Program-made: the position numbers and the translations under genes
Part shown: piece by piece, positions 11,947 through 24,911 of the stretch
Position numbering within the stretch: the first letter of the stretch is position 1
How the letters are laid out: each line of letters starts with the position of its first letter
The notes under the pieces: generated by a model
The model's input: the letters and a program-made list of their open reading frames with translations, nothing else
Told to the model about the DNA's origin: nothing
The model's database searches: none
Source of the DNA: Combretum micranthum
Lineage: Eukaryota; Streptophyta; Magnoliopsida; Myrtales; Combretaceae
Reading direction: 5' to 3'
Assembly (NCBI GenBank): GCA_024138025.1
Contig: JAMXBD010001250.1
Span: forward strand, 248,001 to 312,000
Length of the DNA: 64,000 nucleotides

Positions 11947-14900
11947 TGTAATAACTCAAATTCATACAATTCAAAAATAATAATCATTAATGAAATAATG
12001 TAAGAATATTGAAAAAGTTTTAAGAAAAGTCATAGAGGATGTTTCTAATTTCTTGTAATCTAAAAATATTGAAATTTAAATAATTTAGTGATCGTTTAAA
12101 AATTTGAATTATTATGTTTTAAGATAAAATCTATAAAAACAACAAGGATGAAATTAAAATATATGTATATATATATAGATATACGCATATGAAAATGAGA
12201 TTCAAGTAAGAGATAATAATAACCAAAGTTATAAATGAAATATTCCAGATAATTAAAGAAATAAATGATGAGTAAATAAATAATTATAAAAGAATAATAC
12301 TAAATTTATATACCTTAAATTTTAAGCCGTTTTATGGAAATAAAAATATGATAACAAACCCCAAATTAATATAGCAAGAAAGCATAACTCAATAAGAAAT
12401 ATTAAACAGATCGGATAATGGATATAGAAATATAAGATATTAATCCAATAAATAATAGATTATTAAATAATTCAAAATTTCGATGGAAGTAAAAATAATA
12501 ACAAATCTACATCTAAATTAATTGAGAGTAAGTAAAAGAATAAAATGTTAAAACAATTAAAATCTTTCGAATTATGAAAACTAAAGCTAATATAATGTCA
12601 ACTATCAATGGATAATTAATCCAAAAGTTGTTTGGAGTATAATTTAATAACTAAGCTTAGATAGTTTAATTGAAATAAATAATGTGAATTATAGGTTATA
12701 AATGGATAAATTGATAAATCAATTAGTAAATAGACTTAATTAAATTGAGATTTCAAATACTTTTTTTCAACCTTCTATCTATTTCTGTTATCCATTTCAT
12801 GAACTAAATTTCTTAAACCCTTTTAGTATCACATTTGAACTCTTTTTCTTTGAAATTACTTATTTACTTGAAGTATTTTTCCCATCAAGCCAAATTTCAC
12901 TATTTTATCAATCAATTTTAATTTGAATACTCTTTTCTTTTAATCTATAAATGATCCAAAATTTTCTTAAGTCTAATACTTAGATTTCTAAGATACTCAA
13001 ACATAGCTTATTTAATTTAAATCTATATCTCCAATTTTCGTGAATTTTGAGATTACCTACTTATTTAAAATATCCGTTTCTAAGCCTAAACTCAATTAAA
13101 TGTCAACTTGATTTGTAAGCTAAGTTATTGATTTTACTTTTTTATATCCTAAAATCTTTTTCTAATTGTTTTTAATGCTTAAGATAATGACCTGAAAGGT
13201 TTAAGTCAAGGTCCTTAATTATAAATATCCTTAATTAATTTTGGCTTTATCTTATTTAATCCTATTCTCTCTCCTCTGCTGCCATTCTCCTTTCTTTTCT
13301 TCCTCCTTTCCTTTTCTTTTACGTTTCTTTCTCATTCTTTTTCTTCTTCTCTTCTTCTTTCTTAATTCCACCATCAAATCTCAATCTCAAGAAGTTTATG
13401 CGATAGAAAGAAGTTAGAAATGAAGATAAAAGGTGGAAAGCATGTTAGCAAAAGCTTCAAGAGTAGAAAAAGTGGTAGTAGTAGCAAGAACATATCCCAT
13501 GTATTTCTTAAACAAGTAAGTATGATGTTGTTTCTTGTTTTTATTTGTTGTAATTGCTTTTATATGATGATTTAACGCTAGTTATGAGTAAAGCTTAAGT
13601 AGAAACTTGTAAATTTGTGATATATAAGTGTATATACAAAATCTAAGCTTGTTTATGCAAGTTAAAATCAAAGGAGTTAATGAAATGGATTGAGTAAATA
13701 AGATGTAGTGATGGATGTAGAAGTGTTGTAAGTGATGTTGCTAAGTTGATATGGTGTTATGGATGGTGTTTGATGGATGAAACAAATAGATAAGTGGCTC
13801 AAATGGAGTAAAGGAAAACAAAGGACGTGATATGGGCCCATATGAGGGCATGGCAAAAGGCGTGGTAGCCATTGTTCCCCTTGCTAAACAAATATAGGGT
13901 GTAGCAAGGGCCATGGTAGCCACCGCCACTCTTCATATGGGGCGTGGCGAGGGGCCTGCTGGCCACTGCCACCCCTGATACACCTTATATGGAACCAGCG
14001 GCTATCTTGTCCTTCTTTTCCTTATCGACTTAACTTAAATTGATCATAACTTTTTTTCCGAACTCAGATTAAGGTGATTCAAAAGGCTATGAAAAGATTA
14101 AAAAGAGATCTATAAATTTCATGTTTTCAAGTTTTGCAAATTTTAAAATTGTTGAGGTCTAAATTTTGATTGATTACAGCTGCTACATATTCCAAACAAA
14201 GTTGAAAACTTGTGTTTACTTGTTAAATGTGTATAATTAAGTATAAGATGAACTTAACCAATAATCGTAGGTTTAAATTAACTAAATGAACTTGAATGAA
14301 TTAAAATGAATTAGATTAATTAAATTTAATCAACTTGGTTAAGATTAAGTCAACATAGATTTAAGTTAATATGAATCTTAAATATAAAATGAACTTAGTT
14401 ATTCCACTTAAATTCAACTTGACTAAATAGAATTTAGTAAGCTAAAATGAATTAGATTGATTAATTTTAATCAAAATAACTTAGTAATTGGATTAAATGA
14501 TTAATTCTAATCAATTTGGTTAGGATTAAGTTAAAATGTGTAATAGCTAATAATTAAATTAAATGATATGTTGGGATAACCATAATTTATATGAGGAATA
14601 TGTTGTTTCAATTATGTGTTTGCTTAGAAAATGAATGATTTTGTATATGAATGCTTTGTTGATGTTTTTTTAACAAAAGATTGTAAATAAAGAAAAAGAA
14701 ATACTTTGACAGACAATGGAGAACTATCCGTATTTTGATGGGAGATCTTCGTAGCCATGACGATTCCTACTTAGTTTCTGATCAAATAGGATCTTAAAAT
14801 GAATTCAAGTCTTAAACATATGCTTGCTTTTGTTATATATTCTTTTAATTAGCCTCTAGCCAGTGTTCTATTCCTGTTTGGATTTCACATGAAGGATGAT

Positions 14901-16457
14901 AATTTAGTGCTGATGATGATATTGTTAATGATGGGATAATTGACGGGGATGGTGCTTTGATCTTCCTAAATAATAATTAAGACTTAGCTTGGATGTCAGG
15001 CGAGTAACAACAATCTCTTTACCTTACTTGTGCTTGAAATCTAGTTGCATTTAAAATAATATAAATCTAATTGATTATGCATGGGGTTTGAGAATCCGTT
15101 TACTGCTTGATGATTGCATTTGATTGATAACTCACTAAACCATAAGTGAAATAGTTATGTGGTGTTATTTGATTTATATAATGTTGATTGTCTGAAAATG
15201 ATGTGGACATTAATTAATAAGACACAATTCTTACTTGACCTTTGAATGAATTGGTCATGCAGTATATCACATTACATTTGCATTGGTAGAGGTTTACGTC
15301 ACATATTAATATTTTGATTCTATAGTAGTGCTTAATTAGGACCAGTGGATCTGCATGGAGGCTACTACTAGGGTTGTCGGCTTCACGAGAACTAAGCATG
15401 CATCGAAGGACATCGCCCGTGTTGAAGTCGGCTATAGGGATTAATCCTTAGGGAAGTTATGTGGTTCTAAGGGAAGTGGAGGGTTGGTTAATAGAGTAAA
15501 TATTTTGATATATGCACAAAATGGGTTCAAAAGGAAGTCCTCACTCTTTAGTCTTGTCTAAGGAGTAGTTAGAGGCTATGTTTTCATAAAATAAAATTTG
15601 CAGAAAATCCTCTCTCCTAAGCTAAGTCTAAAGGGAAGTTAAAGATTATTTTTTAATAAAAAAGTATTCAAAATGAAATCCTTGTTCCTTGGCTATATCC
15701 AACAGGCAATTGACGGTTATATCTGTGGCATAAAAAAATGATTTTTATACTAAGAAAGATATGAGCTGAAGGCTCAAGGTTGAGTATGCATCCCACCACC
15801 CCCCTTTCTCCTTAGTTTATAGTCCTCCTAGGCGTGAATGGCCTGTATTTAGTCTTTCAACTCCTAAGAAAGGGCGTGAATCTTATTGGTTTGGATTTTG
15901 GTCATCTAAATTGTGCATATCATATGGATAAGTATGCATTACATATGTTTATTAAATAAAAATTTGCTTGACACTTGTTTGTAATATGATTTGGTTTTGT
16001 TATCCACTGAGCTCTAGTTGAGCTCACACCCCTATAGTTTTAGTGCACGAATAGCTGAAGCTTTAGATATGGGATAAGTTTGAGTGAAAGGGAAACCTTG
16101 GAAGATAGAAAACAAGTTTGGAATAAGAAATGGATAGATAACATAGTTTGTTTAATTCTCTCTCATGTAAATCTAAGTCTAGATTATGTAAAGTTGTAAT
16201 TTAAAGTTTGAAAACATAGATAATTTATTTTATTTTACTATTTGATAGGAAATACCGATTCTCTATGGTTTTGGTGGACTATAGGAAATTAGATTTCCTT
16301 TATTTATCACAAATGCAATTTCATATTAGAGTTTATAAAGTAATTATTCTAGTAGAGTCTTGCAAACTTTAACTTGCAAGATGATTCTCATATTACGGGT
16401 GCACACGTAATATGAAACTTCAGATTATCCTTCTAGGCCCGTTTTTAGGGTGTGACA
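11947..16457 (+). mobile_element. 4.5-kb solo LTR (large LTR family)
   Basis: The segment starts TGTAATAACTC, ends GGGTGTGACA and is flanked on both sides by the identical 5-mer CTATT (11942-11946 and 16458-16462). TG...CA ends with a perfect 5-bp target duplication show a complete LTR inserted by an integrase. No PBS, PPT or coding region adjoins it, so it is a solo LTR, presumably left by LTR-LTR recombination. A pyrimidine-rich stretch (13260-13370) followed by a short ATG-initiated frame and a GTAAGT site (13515) suggests + strand transcription, but orientation is not proven. The 54.4-58.1 kb region is an inverted relative. LTRs of this length are known from LARD-type and large Ty3 elements. 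Confidence 0.8.
16389..16414. repeat. Hairpin near the LTR end (copy 1)
   Basis: CATATTACG and CGTAATATG form a perfect 9-bp stem with an 8-base loop, 43 bases inside the GGGTGTGACA end. A hairpin of different sequence lies at the same place in the inverted relative (54449-54469). Confidence 0.75.
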
Positions 16458-17324
16458 CTATTCTCTTTAGAAGGAGTTTTACATGATGAACATAGAGGAG
16501 TACATACATAGTATATTCCCAAGGTATGGCTCCATAAGTAATACTCTTGACACTCACTCTAGTCACAAAGTTGCATTCTCCAATTAGGGATGTAACCAGG
16601 TAGGCCATTATAGGGTTTCGAGCTCATCTGATCTATTAAAAATCCTATAAGGTTTAACCTATAGGATTTCTGGGTTGGGTTTGGATATACAGTAAAAACC
16701 CTCTAGGGTTATAGGGTCGAGTTTAGATCATATAACAAATCCGATAGGTATCCGATAACTCGGTATTATAATTTAAAATAAATAAATAAATAAAAACATT
16801 ATTAAAGGAACAAAGAGAGGAAAGAAGACATAAAGGAGCTACCATCTGTTTACTTTCCAATGATGTTTTTTCTTTTATATCTACTAGACTAGTTACGAAT
16901 TATAGAATTTTTTATTAAATTTTGTTCAAGCCATGTTTGCTGTAGAGATTAACATTATTTATTGTCTGTTATTTTTTGTCTAACTAGGAGATTTAATTTA
17001 ATCATGTTTTTACAATATTATATAGTGAATAAAGTAATATATTTATGTGTTTTAAATATTATATAGTGAATGTAGTTTGTAGCATTTTCTATCAATTGCA
17101 TATGCATCTTTTCATTTTTGAATGTACAGGAATCTTATGTTAGAAGCAGCGGTTTTTTAAAATTTATTATTGAAATTTGGAAATAGGTTGAAAAAAAAAA
17201 TAAGATTATAGGATTATAGGGTCGAGTTCCGGGTTCTAAATTAAATCCTATAAAGTGGATTTGGATATAATATCAAAACCCTACAAGTTATAGGATCGAG
17301 TTTCGAGTTCATTCCCGACCCAAT

Positions 17325-18663
17325 TGTTGGTTTCTCTCAATCAAGGATTTTGATGATAACAAAAATTAATGAAATAACGATTATTTTGAGTATGTTTTAT
17401 CAGAAAGTTATCCAGAAAGTTTATTCAAGAGGATTCAAATATTTATGATAAGTCAGAAGCTTAGGCAGAAGGAACATCTATTATGAACAAAGGAAAAATG
17501 ATAAGTCAGAAGCTTAGGCAGAAGGAACGTTAGTTATGAACAAGTACACAGATGAAAGGCAGAAGGAATGTCAGAAGATACGATATGAAGAAAAACAAAA
17601 TATTTGATATGATGAAGACCTAGCTCCAATGATTAAATATATTTGGGAAATATATCTAATCTGTTCCACAAAAGTTGGTTCATAATCCACAGGGTATTTT
17701 ATTATTTTCTAATTAAAATAAGATGAGAAAGTTTCAAGTAATTTGAAAATTAATTTGGGATAAGATTATGCAAGTAATGTTCGGATATTTTTTTTTTTTC
17801 ATAATACATATACAAGATTTCAGGAGCTTGTCCGAAGTCAGAAATTCATGGAACAAAAAAATAAATATCCCAGACGTGATACATTGAACAGATTCAAGAC
17901 GTGATCAACAAGAGGAATGTTTCAATTTGTTTGTTTGAGATATTCATGCAAGATTGTAGAGATTTGAAGTTATCTCACTCTCGAGGAAGCTTATCAGACG
18001 ATTCAAAATTCAAATCCAGATGAGATAGACTTGAAGAGATATTGTACTCGACATATCAGGAACAAATCTTCATTTTTGCGAGAAATCTGGAAAACGAGTT
18101 AATCTGGAACGCAGCAGATTGTTTTCAAGTGTTGAGAAGAACAAATATATACGAACAACTTAAAGAAATAGAGAGCAGAACGTAGAGCAAAAAATAACGA
18201 GAATTCAAAAGCATTCAAGAGCGAAATTACTGTCATTATTTTCATTGTTCTTTCGTATTGTTCAAAAACCGTCGAGGACCTTTACTTTATTCTCCTCAGA
18301 TTTTGATAAATTATTTTAGTGATTGTGAGTTGCAAGTAGGCTCAGTAGATTGGTTGTTGAGAGAATCAAGCTGAGTGAATTGTGAACTTCTTGTAACTAT
18401 TCTTATTTATTGGATTAGTGGAACAAAACCGGTGTGGATTACCGGTGACCCTGGCTTGGAGCTGGAAGAGAGGATTGACGCTCAAGGCGGAACCTCTATA
18501 ATTCATTTTGCATTTTCTCTTACTCATCTCTCTTTAATTCGTGTAATTTTAATTTGTTTATTGCATTTGATCGTCAGTCAGAAGGTTAATCAGAGAGTGT
18601 TGTTCTTATTGTTCTTGAGTCAGAGAGTTGGTCAGAAGGTTTCGAGAAGAAAGTTTTCAAACT
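17325..18663 (+). repeat. 5' LTR of Copia, 3'-truncated
   Basis: It is collinear with the 3' LTR from TGTTGGTTTC to TTTTCAAACT (18653-18662), then changes abruptly to sequence a few bases before the gag ATG. The part equal to 26501-26728 of the other LTR is absent, together with the PBS. Most differences between the copies are 1-bp indels. Confidence 0.9.
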
Positions 18664-18674
18664 GATCTTTTCAA

Positions 18675-19569
18675 ATGGCTGATAATAACATTGCTATCAA
18701 TCGAGCTCCATATTTTGATAGAACAAATTATCTCTATTGGAAAATGCGTATGTCTACCTACATAAAGGCTAATGATTATGCATCTTGGCAGGTGATTTCC
18801 TTTGGAGACACACAAGTGGTTATGAATGATGATGGCAGTTTTACGGATGAACAATTGAAGCACATTGAGAAAAACAATAAGGCTAAGAATCTCTTACTCA
18901 CTACTATAGCTCCTTCTGAATTCTATTTAATTTCTTCTTGTGAAAATGCAAAAGAAATTTGGGATACACTATCCAACACTTATGAAGGAACTAATACTAT
19001 TAAGGAAACAAAGATTAATTCTTTGTTGCAACAATATGAGTTATTTAAGATCAAACCTGAAGAAAAATAAGAGAAGCTTTTAATCGTTTTACTGCTATAA
19101 CTAATGAACTGACTTCTCTTGGAAAAAATGGATGATTCTGATTTAGTCAGGAAGATGCTCAGAATATTGCCAAAGTCATGGGATGCTAAAAAGACAGCAA
19201 TTGAAGAAGCCCAAGATCTGAACAAGTTAACTCTTAGTCAACTAAGGGAGAAACTATTAGCTTATGAGTCACACATTAACACAACTGAAGAAGCCGAAGG
19301 AAGTTCAAGAGCAATAGCTTTCAAAGCAAGGAAAATCACAAATGATGAAACTGATTCCGATGATGACAACATGGAGGAAAACATTGGCATGCTTGCAAGA
19401 AGATTGAGCAAGTTCTTCAAAGGTAAGAAATATAATAATTTCAATAAAACTAATAGTCAAGTGCAGGAAAGAATTACAAAGAAAATGAAGAAAAGAAAGA
19501 AAAGAAGGAACTCGTGTGTTACGAATGCAAACAACCTGGTCACATTAAGTACGAATGTCCTGTGTTAAA
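18675..19569 (+). pseudogene. Copia gag (capsid, zinc-knuckle), frameshifted
   Basis: The ATG at 18675 opens MADNNIAINRAPYFDRTNY, the usual start of Copia gag (UBN2/DUF4219-type) with the YLYWKMRM motif after it. The frame stops at 19068-19070 inside an A run, continues one frame over, and returns at 19119 after a second A run (LVRKMLRILPKSWDAK). A further shift places the CCHC zinc knuckle (19517-19558, CYECKQPGHIKYEC, C-x2-C-x4-H-x4-C) in another frame. The product would be the virus-like-particle capsid and RNA-binding protein. The Asp-Ser-Gly protease expected after the knuckle is missing: sequence passes from CPVLKKK to the pre-integrase region within a few codons. Confidence 0.88.
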
Positions 19570-20886
19570 AAAAAAGGGTATGTAAGATTTGGTGATGATA
19601 GCCGTGGTAAAATCGTTGGAACAGGTACAATTGGTTATCCCCCATACATGATTGAAAATGTTTCATTAGTTAAAGGATTAAAACACAATCTATTAAGTAT
19701 AAGTCAACTATGTGACAAAGGATATCAAATGAATTTTGAGAAAAACAAATGTTTTGCATATAATTCTGATGGAATAAAAATATTTGAAGGATATAGAAAA
19801 AGAAATGTATACTTAATTACTCCATCTGATATGAATGTTGAATGTTGCTTTTTGACTATGAATGATAGCGTTTATGTATGGCACAAAAAATTAGGACATG
19901 TAAATTTAATCATTTGGAAAAATTATCTAAAAGGGATATTGTTGTTGGATTACCTAAAATCAATATAAGGCATGATGTTAAATGTTCAACTTGTTTAAAG
20001 AACAAATGGTTTCAATGTCACACAAAAGTATAAATATGATGACAACTAAAAGACCACTTGAACTTTTACATCTTGACTTATTTGGACCTACTAGAACATT
20101 GAGTCTAGGAGGAAGCAAATTTGGTCTTGTAATAGTGGATGATTTTTCAAGATATACATGGGTATTCTTTTTAAAGTATAAATCAGAAACTTTTGAGACT
20201 TTTCAAAGATTTGCTAAACAAATACAAAATGAAAAAGGTTTTTCTATTATTTCTTTAAGAACTGATCATGGTACAGAATTTGCTAATGCATCATTTATAT
20301 CATTTTGTGAAGAACATGGAATACAACATAATTTTTCTGCTCCATATACACCTCAACAAAATGGAGTAGTTGAAAGAAAGAATAGAACTATTCAAGAAAT
20401 GATACGTTCTATGTTAAATGAAAGTAATATAGCTAAACATTTTTGGGCTGAAGCAGTAACAACTGCATGCTATATTATGAATAGAGTATATATTAGATCT
20501 CATACTACAAAAACATCTTATGAATTATTTTGTGGTAGAAAACCATCCGTTTCATATTTTCATGTGTTTGGTTGTACTTGTTATGTGAAAAAGAATTTAC
20601 ATAACCTTGGAAAATTTGATGAAAGATCAGATGAAGCAATTTTTCTTGGATATTCACAACATAGTAAAGCATATCGTGTGTTTAACAAAACAACAAAAAT
20701 AATTGAAGAATCTATAAATGTGAGATTTATTGACGTAAAAGATGATGTTGATGATGATGATGTTATTAGTATTAAGAATAAAACTAATGATGTAAATGAG
20801 AAGAAGGTTGATACAGCTGATATACATGAGTCTACAAATCAACAAAAATCTGCTAAGACAGAAAGTAAGGCAAGAAGTCAGACCGA

Positions 20887-20952
20887 CAGTCAGACAGAAG
20901 GTAGGACAGAAGGTACGACAAAAGGTAGGACAGAAGGTACGACAGAAGGTAA
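20887..20952 (+). repeat. Thr-Glu-Gly minisatellite in pol linker
   Basis: Iterated ACAGAAGGT/ACGACAGAAGG units encode [13 protein letters not shown] repeats between integrase and RT, a spacer known to vary in Copia polyproteins. Confidence 0.8.
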
Positions 20953-21079
20953 GCAAAAATTAAATTTTAATACTCCTGAAAGTTCAAAGGGTTGGAGATA
21001 CAAATCTTCACATCCATCAAGTTTAATTATTGGTGATATTGATTGTGGAACTAGAACTAGATCTGAATTACAAGAACTT

Positions 21080-21181
21080 GAAAATCATTTTGCTTTGATA
21101 TCTGAAATAGAACCAAGTAACATAGATGTTGAAAATCATTTTGCTTTGATATCTGAAATAGAACCAAGTAACATAGATGAA
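21080..21181 (+). repeat. 51-bp in-frame tandem duplication
   Basis: Two adjacent 51-bp units (21080-21130, 21131-21181) encode [16 protein letters not shown] twice just before the RT domain. They appear almost identical, so the duplication is recent. Confidence 0.9.
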
Positions 21182-22871
21182 GCATTGAATGATGAAAATT
21201 GGATAAACGCTATGCATGAGGAATTAAATCAATTTCAAAGAAATAATGTTTGGAATTTAGTCCCTAGGCCTAAAGATAAATCAATTATAGGAACTAAATG
21301 GGTATATAAAAATAAATTGGATGAAAATGGTAAAATTGTTAGAAATAAAGCAAGACTTATAGCTAAAGGATATTCTCAAGAAGAAGGAATAGACTATGAT
21401 GAAACTTTTGCACCAGTAGCTAGATTAGAAGCAATAAGATTATTACTTGCTTATGCTTGTTATAAAGATTTCAAATTATATCAAATGGATGTAAAGAGTG
21501 CATTTTTGAATGGTGTTATTAAAGAGGAAGTATATGTTGAACAACCACCCGGATTTGAAGATCATCTTAAACCTGATCATGTTTTCAAGTTAAAGAAAGC
21601 TTTGTATGGTTTAAAACAAGCACCAAGAGCATGGTATGAGAGACTTAGTGAATATCTCATAACTAGTGGATATCAAAGAGGTGCTATTGACACAACTTTA
21701 TTTTTGAAATATTACAATGATGATATAATTGTTGTGCAAATATATGTTGATGACATAATTTTTGGATCTACTAATGAAAAGTATTGTCAAGAATTTGCAA
21801 AGCTTATGCAGGCTGAATTTGAGATGTCCATGATGGGAGAATTAAATTTCTTTTTGGGATTACAAATCAAGCAAACAAAGGATGGAATCTTCATTCATCA
21901 AGAGAAATATACCAAACAAATTCTGAAAAAGTTTGGATTTGAGAACTCAAAAAAGCTGCTACACCAATGAGTTCATCTATAAGGTTAGATGCTGATTCTA
22001 AAGGTAAGAAAATTAATGAAAAACTTTATAGAAGCTTAATTGGTTCTTTGTTGTATTTGACTGCATCTAGGCCAGATATATTGTTCTCTGTGTGTATCTT
22101 TGCAAGATTTCAAAGTAGTCCTACTGAAACTCATTTAAAAGCTGTGAAAAGAATTTTTAAGTATATTGCAGGAACTGCAAAATTAGGAATTTGGTATCCT
22201 AAAAATGAAAATTTTGAATTAATAGGATATTCAGATGCTGATTATGCAGGATGTAAGGTTGATAGAAAAAGCACTTCTGGAACTTGTCAATTTTTGGGAA
22301 ATAAATTAATTTCTTGGTCTTCCAAGAAACAAAATTCAGTTGCTTTATCTACAGCAGAAGCTGAATATGTCTCAATTGGAAATTGTTGTGCACAAATTCT
22401 TTGGATAAAACAACAACTACAAGATTTTGGTTTGCATTATAAAAAATTTCAATAAAGTGTGATAATACAAGTGCAATCAACTTAACAAAAAATCCTGTGC
22501 ATCATTCTAGATCGAAGCATATAGAAATTAGACATCATTTTATTAGAGATCATGTACAAAATGGCAACATATGTATTGAGTTTGTCTCAACTGAAAATCA
22601 ATATGCTGATATTTTTACAAAACCGTTGGATAAAATCAGATTTGAATTTCTCAGAAATGAGGTTGGAATGTGTTTTCCTTTTTAGATTATTTTACAAAAT
22701 AATGATAATGTTACAAACGATTTTTTTTTATTAAAAAAAGGGAAATAATTTAATGATGGGCGGCACCTTGTTATTGAGCCTCTTCGTATCCACACTACAC
22801 CTTCTTTTCCCTCTCAAAAACAAATCTTTCTCTCTGACATACTCAACCCTCTCAAATCGAAACCCTAAACA

Positions 22872-24716
22872 ATGGCAAGAAAATCCTCACATCTCCTGTC
22901 GAAGGGTTTCAAATCCAAGAAAATTACAGAGGAAATAGACATTGAAGAAACTCAGTCCATCTCAGAAAATCATGTAGAAACCACAACTAAAGATGGAACT
23001 CTACGGGAATCTCGTTCAAAGGAAAGAAACGATGAATCACAAACTGAAAAGCAAACAAATGTGGATCCAACAGGCTGAGGAACGACAATCTGAAGGCCCC
23101 ATGCTTGAGTCAGAAGATGACTCAGAGCATACCGTGTCTCAAGAAGAACGAGTGCAAACCCCAGCCAAAAGAAAAAGGGGAAAGAAATCCTTGATATCTT
23201 CTTCACGGTTGTCCAAAAAGGTAAGAGAATGTTCTTACATCGATTTCAAATTCTTTTCGAACAATGGTTTTTATTGGAATCATTGGCTGAATAGGATTGG
23301 ATGCAAGAACATATGTCATGTCTTGACGTAGTTGATGAAAGGGTCATAAAGGAATTTTATGAAAACTTGTCTCAGTTAGAGGATTTGTCTTTAAAATCTA
23401 GAGCGGGAGGCAAAGTCATTAAGATCACAAGGAAAGATCTTCTACACTGCTTTGAGATGAAGGACATGAAAGATGATAGAAAAATATTGACTCTGTCTAG
23501 GAATGCAATATTTCAAGAATTGAATGATGGGTTGGTAGTTTTAAAGAGAAGGATATCTTTTCAACTGATTTTGAATTACTTATTCGGTTGTTACATAAAG
23601 CTGTTGTAGATTGTATTTTGCCAAAGAATGGTAGTACAACAACCATTTCAATCGAGGAAGCTATGATTGTTTTGGCAATGAAAAAGAACTTAGAAATAGA
23701 TATACCCACCATGATTTTGAAACACATATGGAGAACACGAAGAAACAAACCCTATGGGAATGTTTTAATGAAATTTTTTAAATACAAGAATGTTACCTTG
23801 TCCCCAAATTTTACACCTACAGTCGGTTTAAAGAAATTTGGAGAAACAAATTTGAAGAAAATGGGGATTCTTGTATCTCAAAAACTGTGGTTTTCCAAAG
23901 ATGGTGCTTGGTATAGACATTCTAAGTTTAGTAAATTTCGATTTGATTGGGAAAAGATAAAATCCTTGGCTGAAGGTGAACTACTTCTAGATTCAGAGAG
24001 TGGGGCAGAAAGTGAGGCAGAGGATATTGCAGAAGATAGAGAGAAGAATTTATCTTCTAAAAATACTGGAAAAGAGAAGATGAAAGGCAAGAAAAAGAAA
24101 TCATATCGTGTTCGCACTGGTGGAAAGTTTGAGATTAGGGAAGGTGAAACTAGGATTGATGAAAGTGAGTCAGAGAGTGACTCAGAGGATGTTGTTCCTC
24201 CACCTCCAGGAGAAACTTCAAGATCAGGCCTCCAATCTACTTTATTAGGTCTCATTGATAAGAAAATCAATGATTTGAAGAACAGTTTAACAAAATCTAT
24301 TCTTCAAACTATTGATTTGCAGCAAAAAGACGAGTCCCAGCATCTTGATCCACAACAGGACTCACATCCAGAGATTGTCATGGATGATCTACCTCCTGAG
24401 AACATTGATCCAGCTGTTCCTCCCACTACCAGTGACCACAGCTGTCTTCTCAAATTCCACCCTCTGAAGCTTTGAATCCACAACCAGAAGAAGAAGTGCA
24501 GGCTCCACGTGATGAAGGGATCAAAGCTGCTACTGTTGAACATATCGAGCCAGTTCCTCTGAAGATTTGGAAGCTCTTCATAAGGTTGCTGAGGATATTC
24601 TCACTTTAAACAAAACTCAAAAACCTGATCAGCCCACTCAATCTCAACCTCAATCATCTGTTCCTCCTCCAAAGACTTTCCCTCAAAGGAAAAAACAACC
24701 AGCCGCAAGACAGTAA
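22872..24716 (+). pseudogene. Third ORF of the Copia element (env position), frameshifted
   Basis: The ATG at 22872 opens MARKSSHLLSKGFKSKKIT. At least three frame changes then follow: 22872-23078, about 23070-23260, 23301-23540 and 23588-24475. A last segment ends at a TAA at 24714-24716 after KTFPQRKKQPAARQ. The middle part (VIKEFYENL, AGGKVIKITRKDLL, then an IDIPTMILKHIW region) resembles the plant retrotransposon-associated 'putative plant transposon protein' domain; I recall this by motif order only. The rest is Ser/Glu/Asp-rich with Lys/Arg blocks. I see no signal peptide and no membrane segment, so an envelope role is unsupported although it sits where Sireviruses carry their env-like ORF. 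Confidence 0.6.
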
Positions 24717-24894
24717 TAACTAGGCAATCAAAGAAAAACTGATTTGCATTTTTTTAGTTTTCAGAACTCCTTGAATATGTCTGTATTTTGATCTTTCAGA
24801 CTCTGCACATTTTATTTTTCAAACGCATGAATGTTTACTTTTGGCATATTCTTAGGGGGAGCATTTATTTATTTAATGCTGGTTTCTTTGATGC

Positions 24895-24911
24895 TAACAA
24901 AAAGGGGGAGA
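24895..24911 (+). promoter_or_regulatory. Upstream purine-rich tract
   Basis: A polypurine run AACAAAAAGGGGGAGA lies about 270 bp before the 3' LTR. Sireviruses are described as having multiple polypurine tracts; this fits as an accessory plus-strand primer site. Confidence 0.55.

Larger units (their letters stand above)
19570..22685 (+). pseudogene. Copia pol: integrase, RT, RNase H; protease lost
   Basis: 19570-19968 holds the gag-pre-integrase region (GLKHNLLSISQLCDKGYQ, then WHKKLGH). A T-run frameshift near 19905 moves the HHCC zinc finger out of frame. The long frame 19982-21970 carries the integrase core with D (20075), D (20264) and E (20372) spaced D-62-D-35-E, including [10 protein letters not shown], then a Thr/Gly-rich linker, and the RT with [11 protein letters not shown] and YVDD (21743-21754). 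An A-run frameshift near 21955 leads to RNase H (21967-22455) with YSDADYAG and STAEAEY. Another A-run shift near 22445 leads to the C-terminal part (HHSRSKHIEIRHHFIRDH, ADIFTKPL). A 51-bp in-frame tandem duplication lies at 21080-21181. Confidence 0.92.

Noticed and set aside
13741..13929. 62-codon frame at 13.8 kb
   Set aside because: Lies in the iterated GGCGTGG/GCCA stretch of the solo LTR; translation is an effect of the repeats.
22872..24716. Calling the third Copia ORF a retroviral envelope
   Set aside because: No signal peptide, fusion or membrane segment is visible; position alone is not enough.
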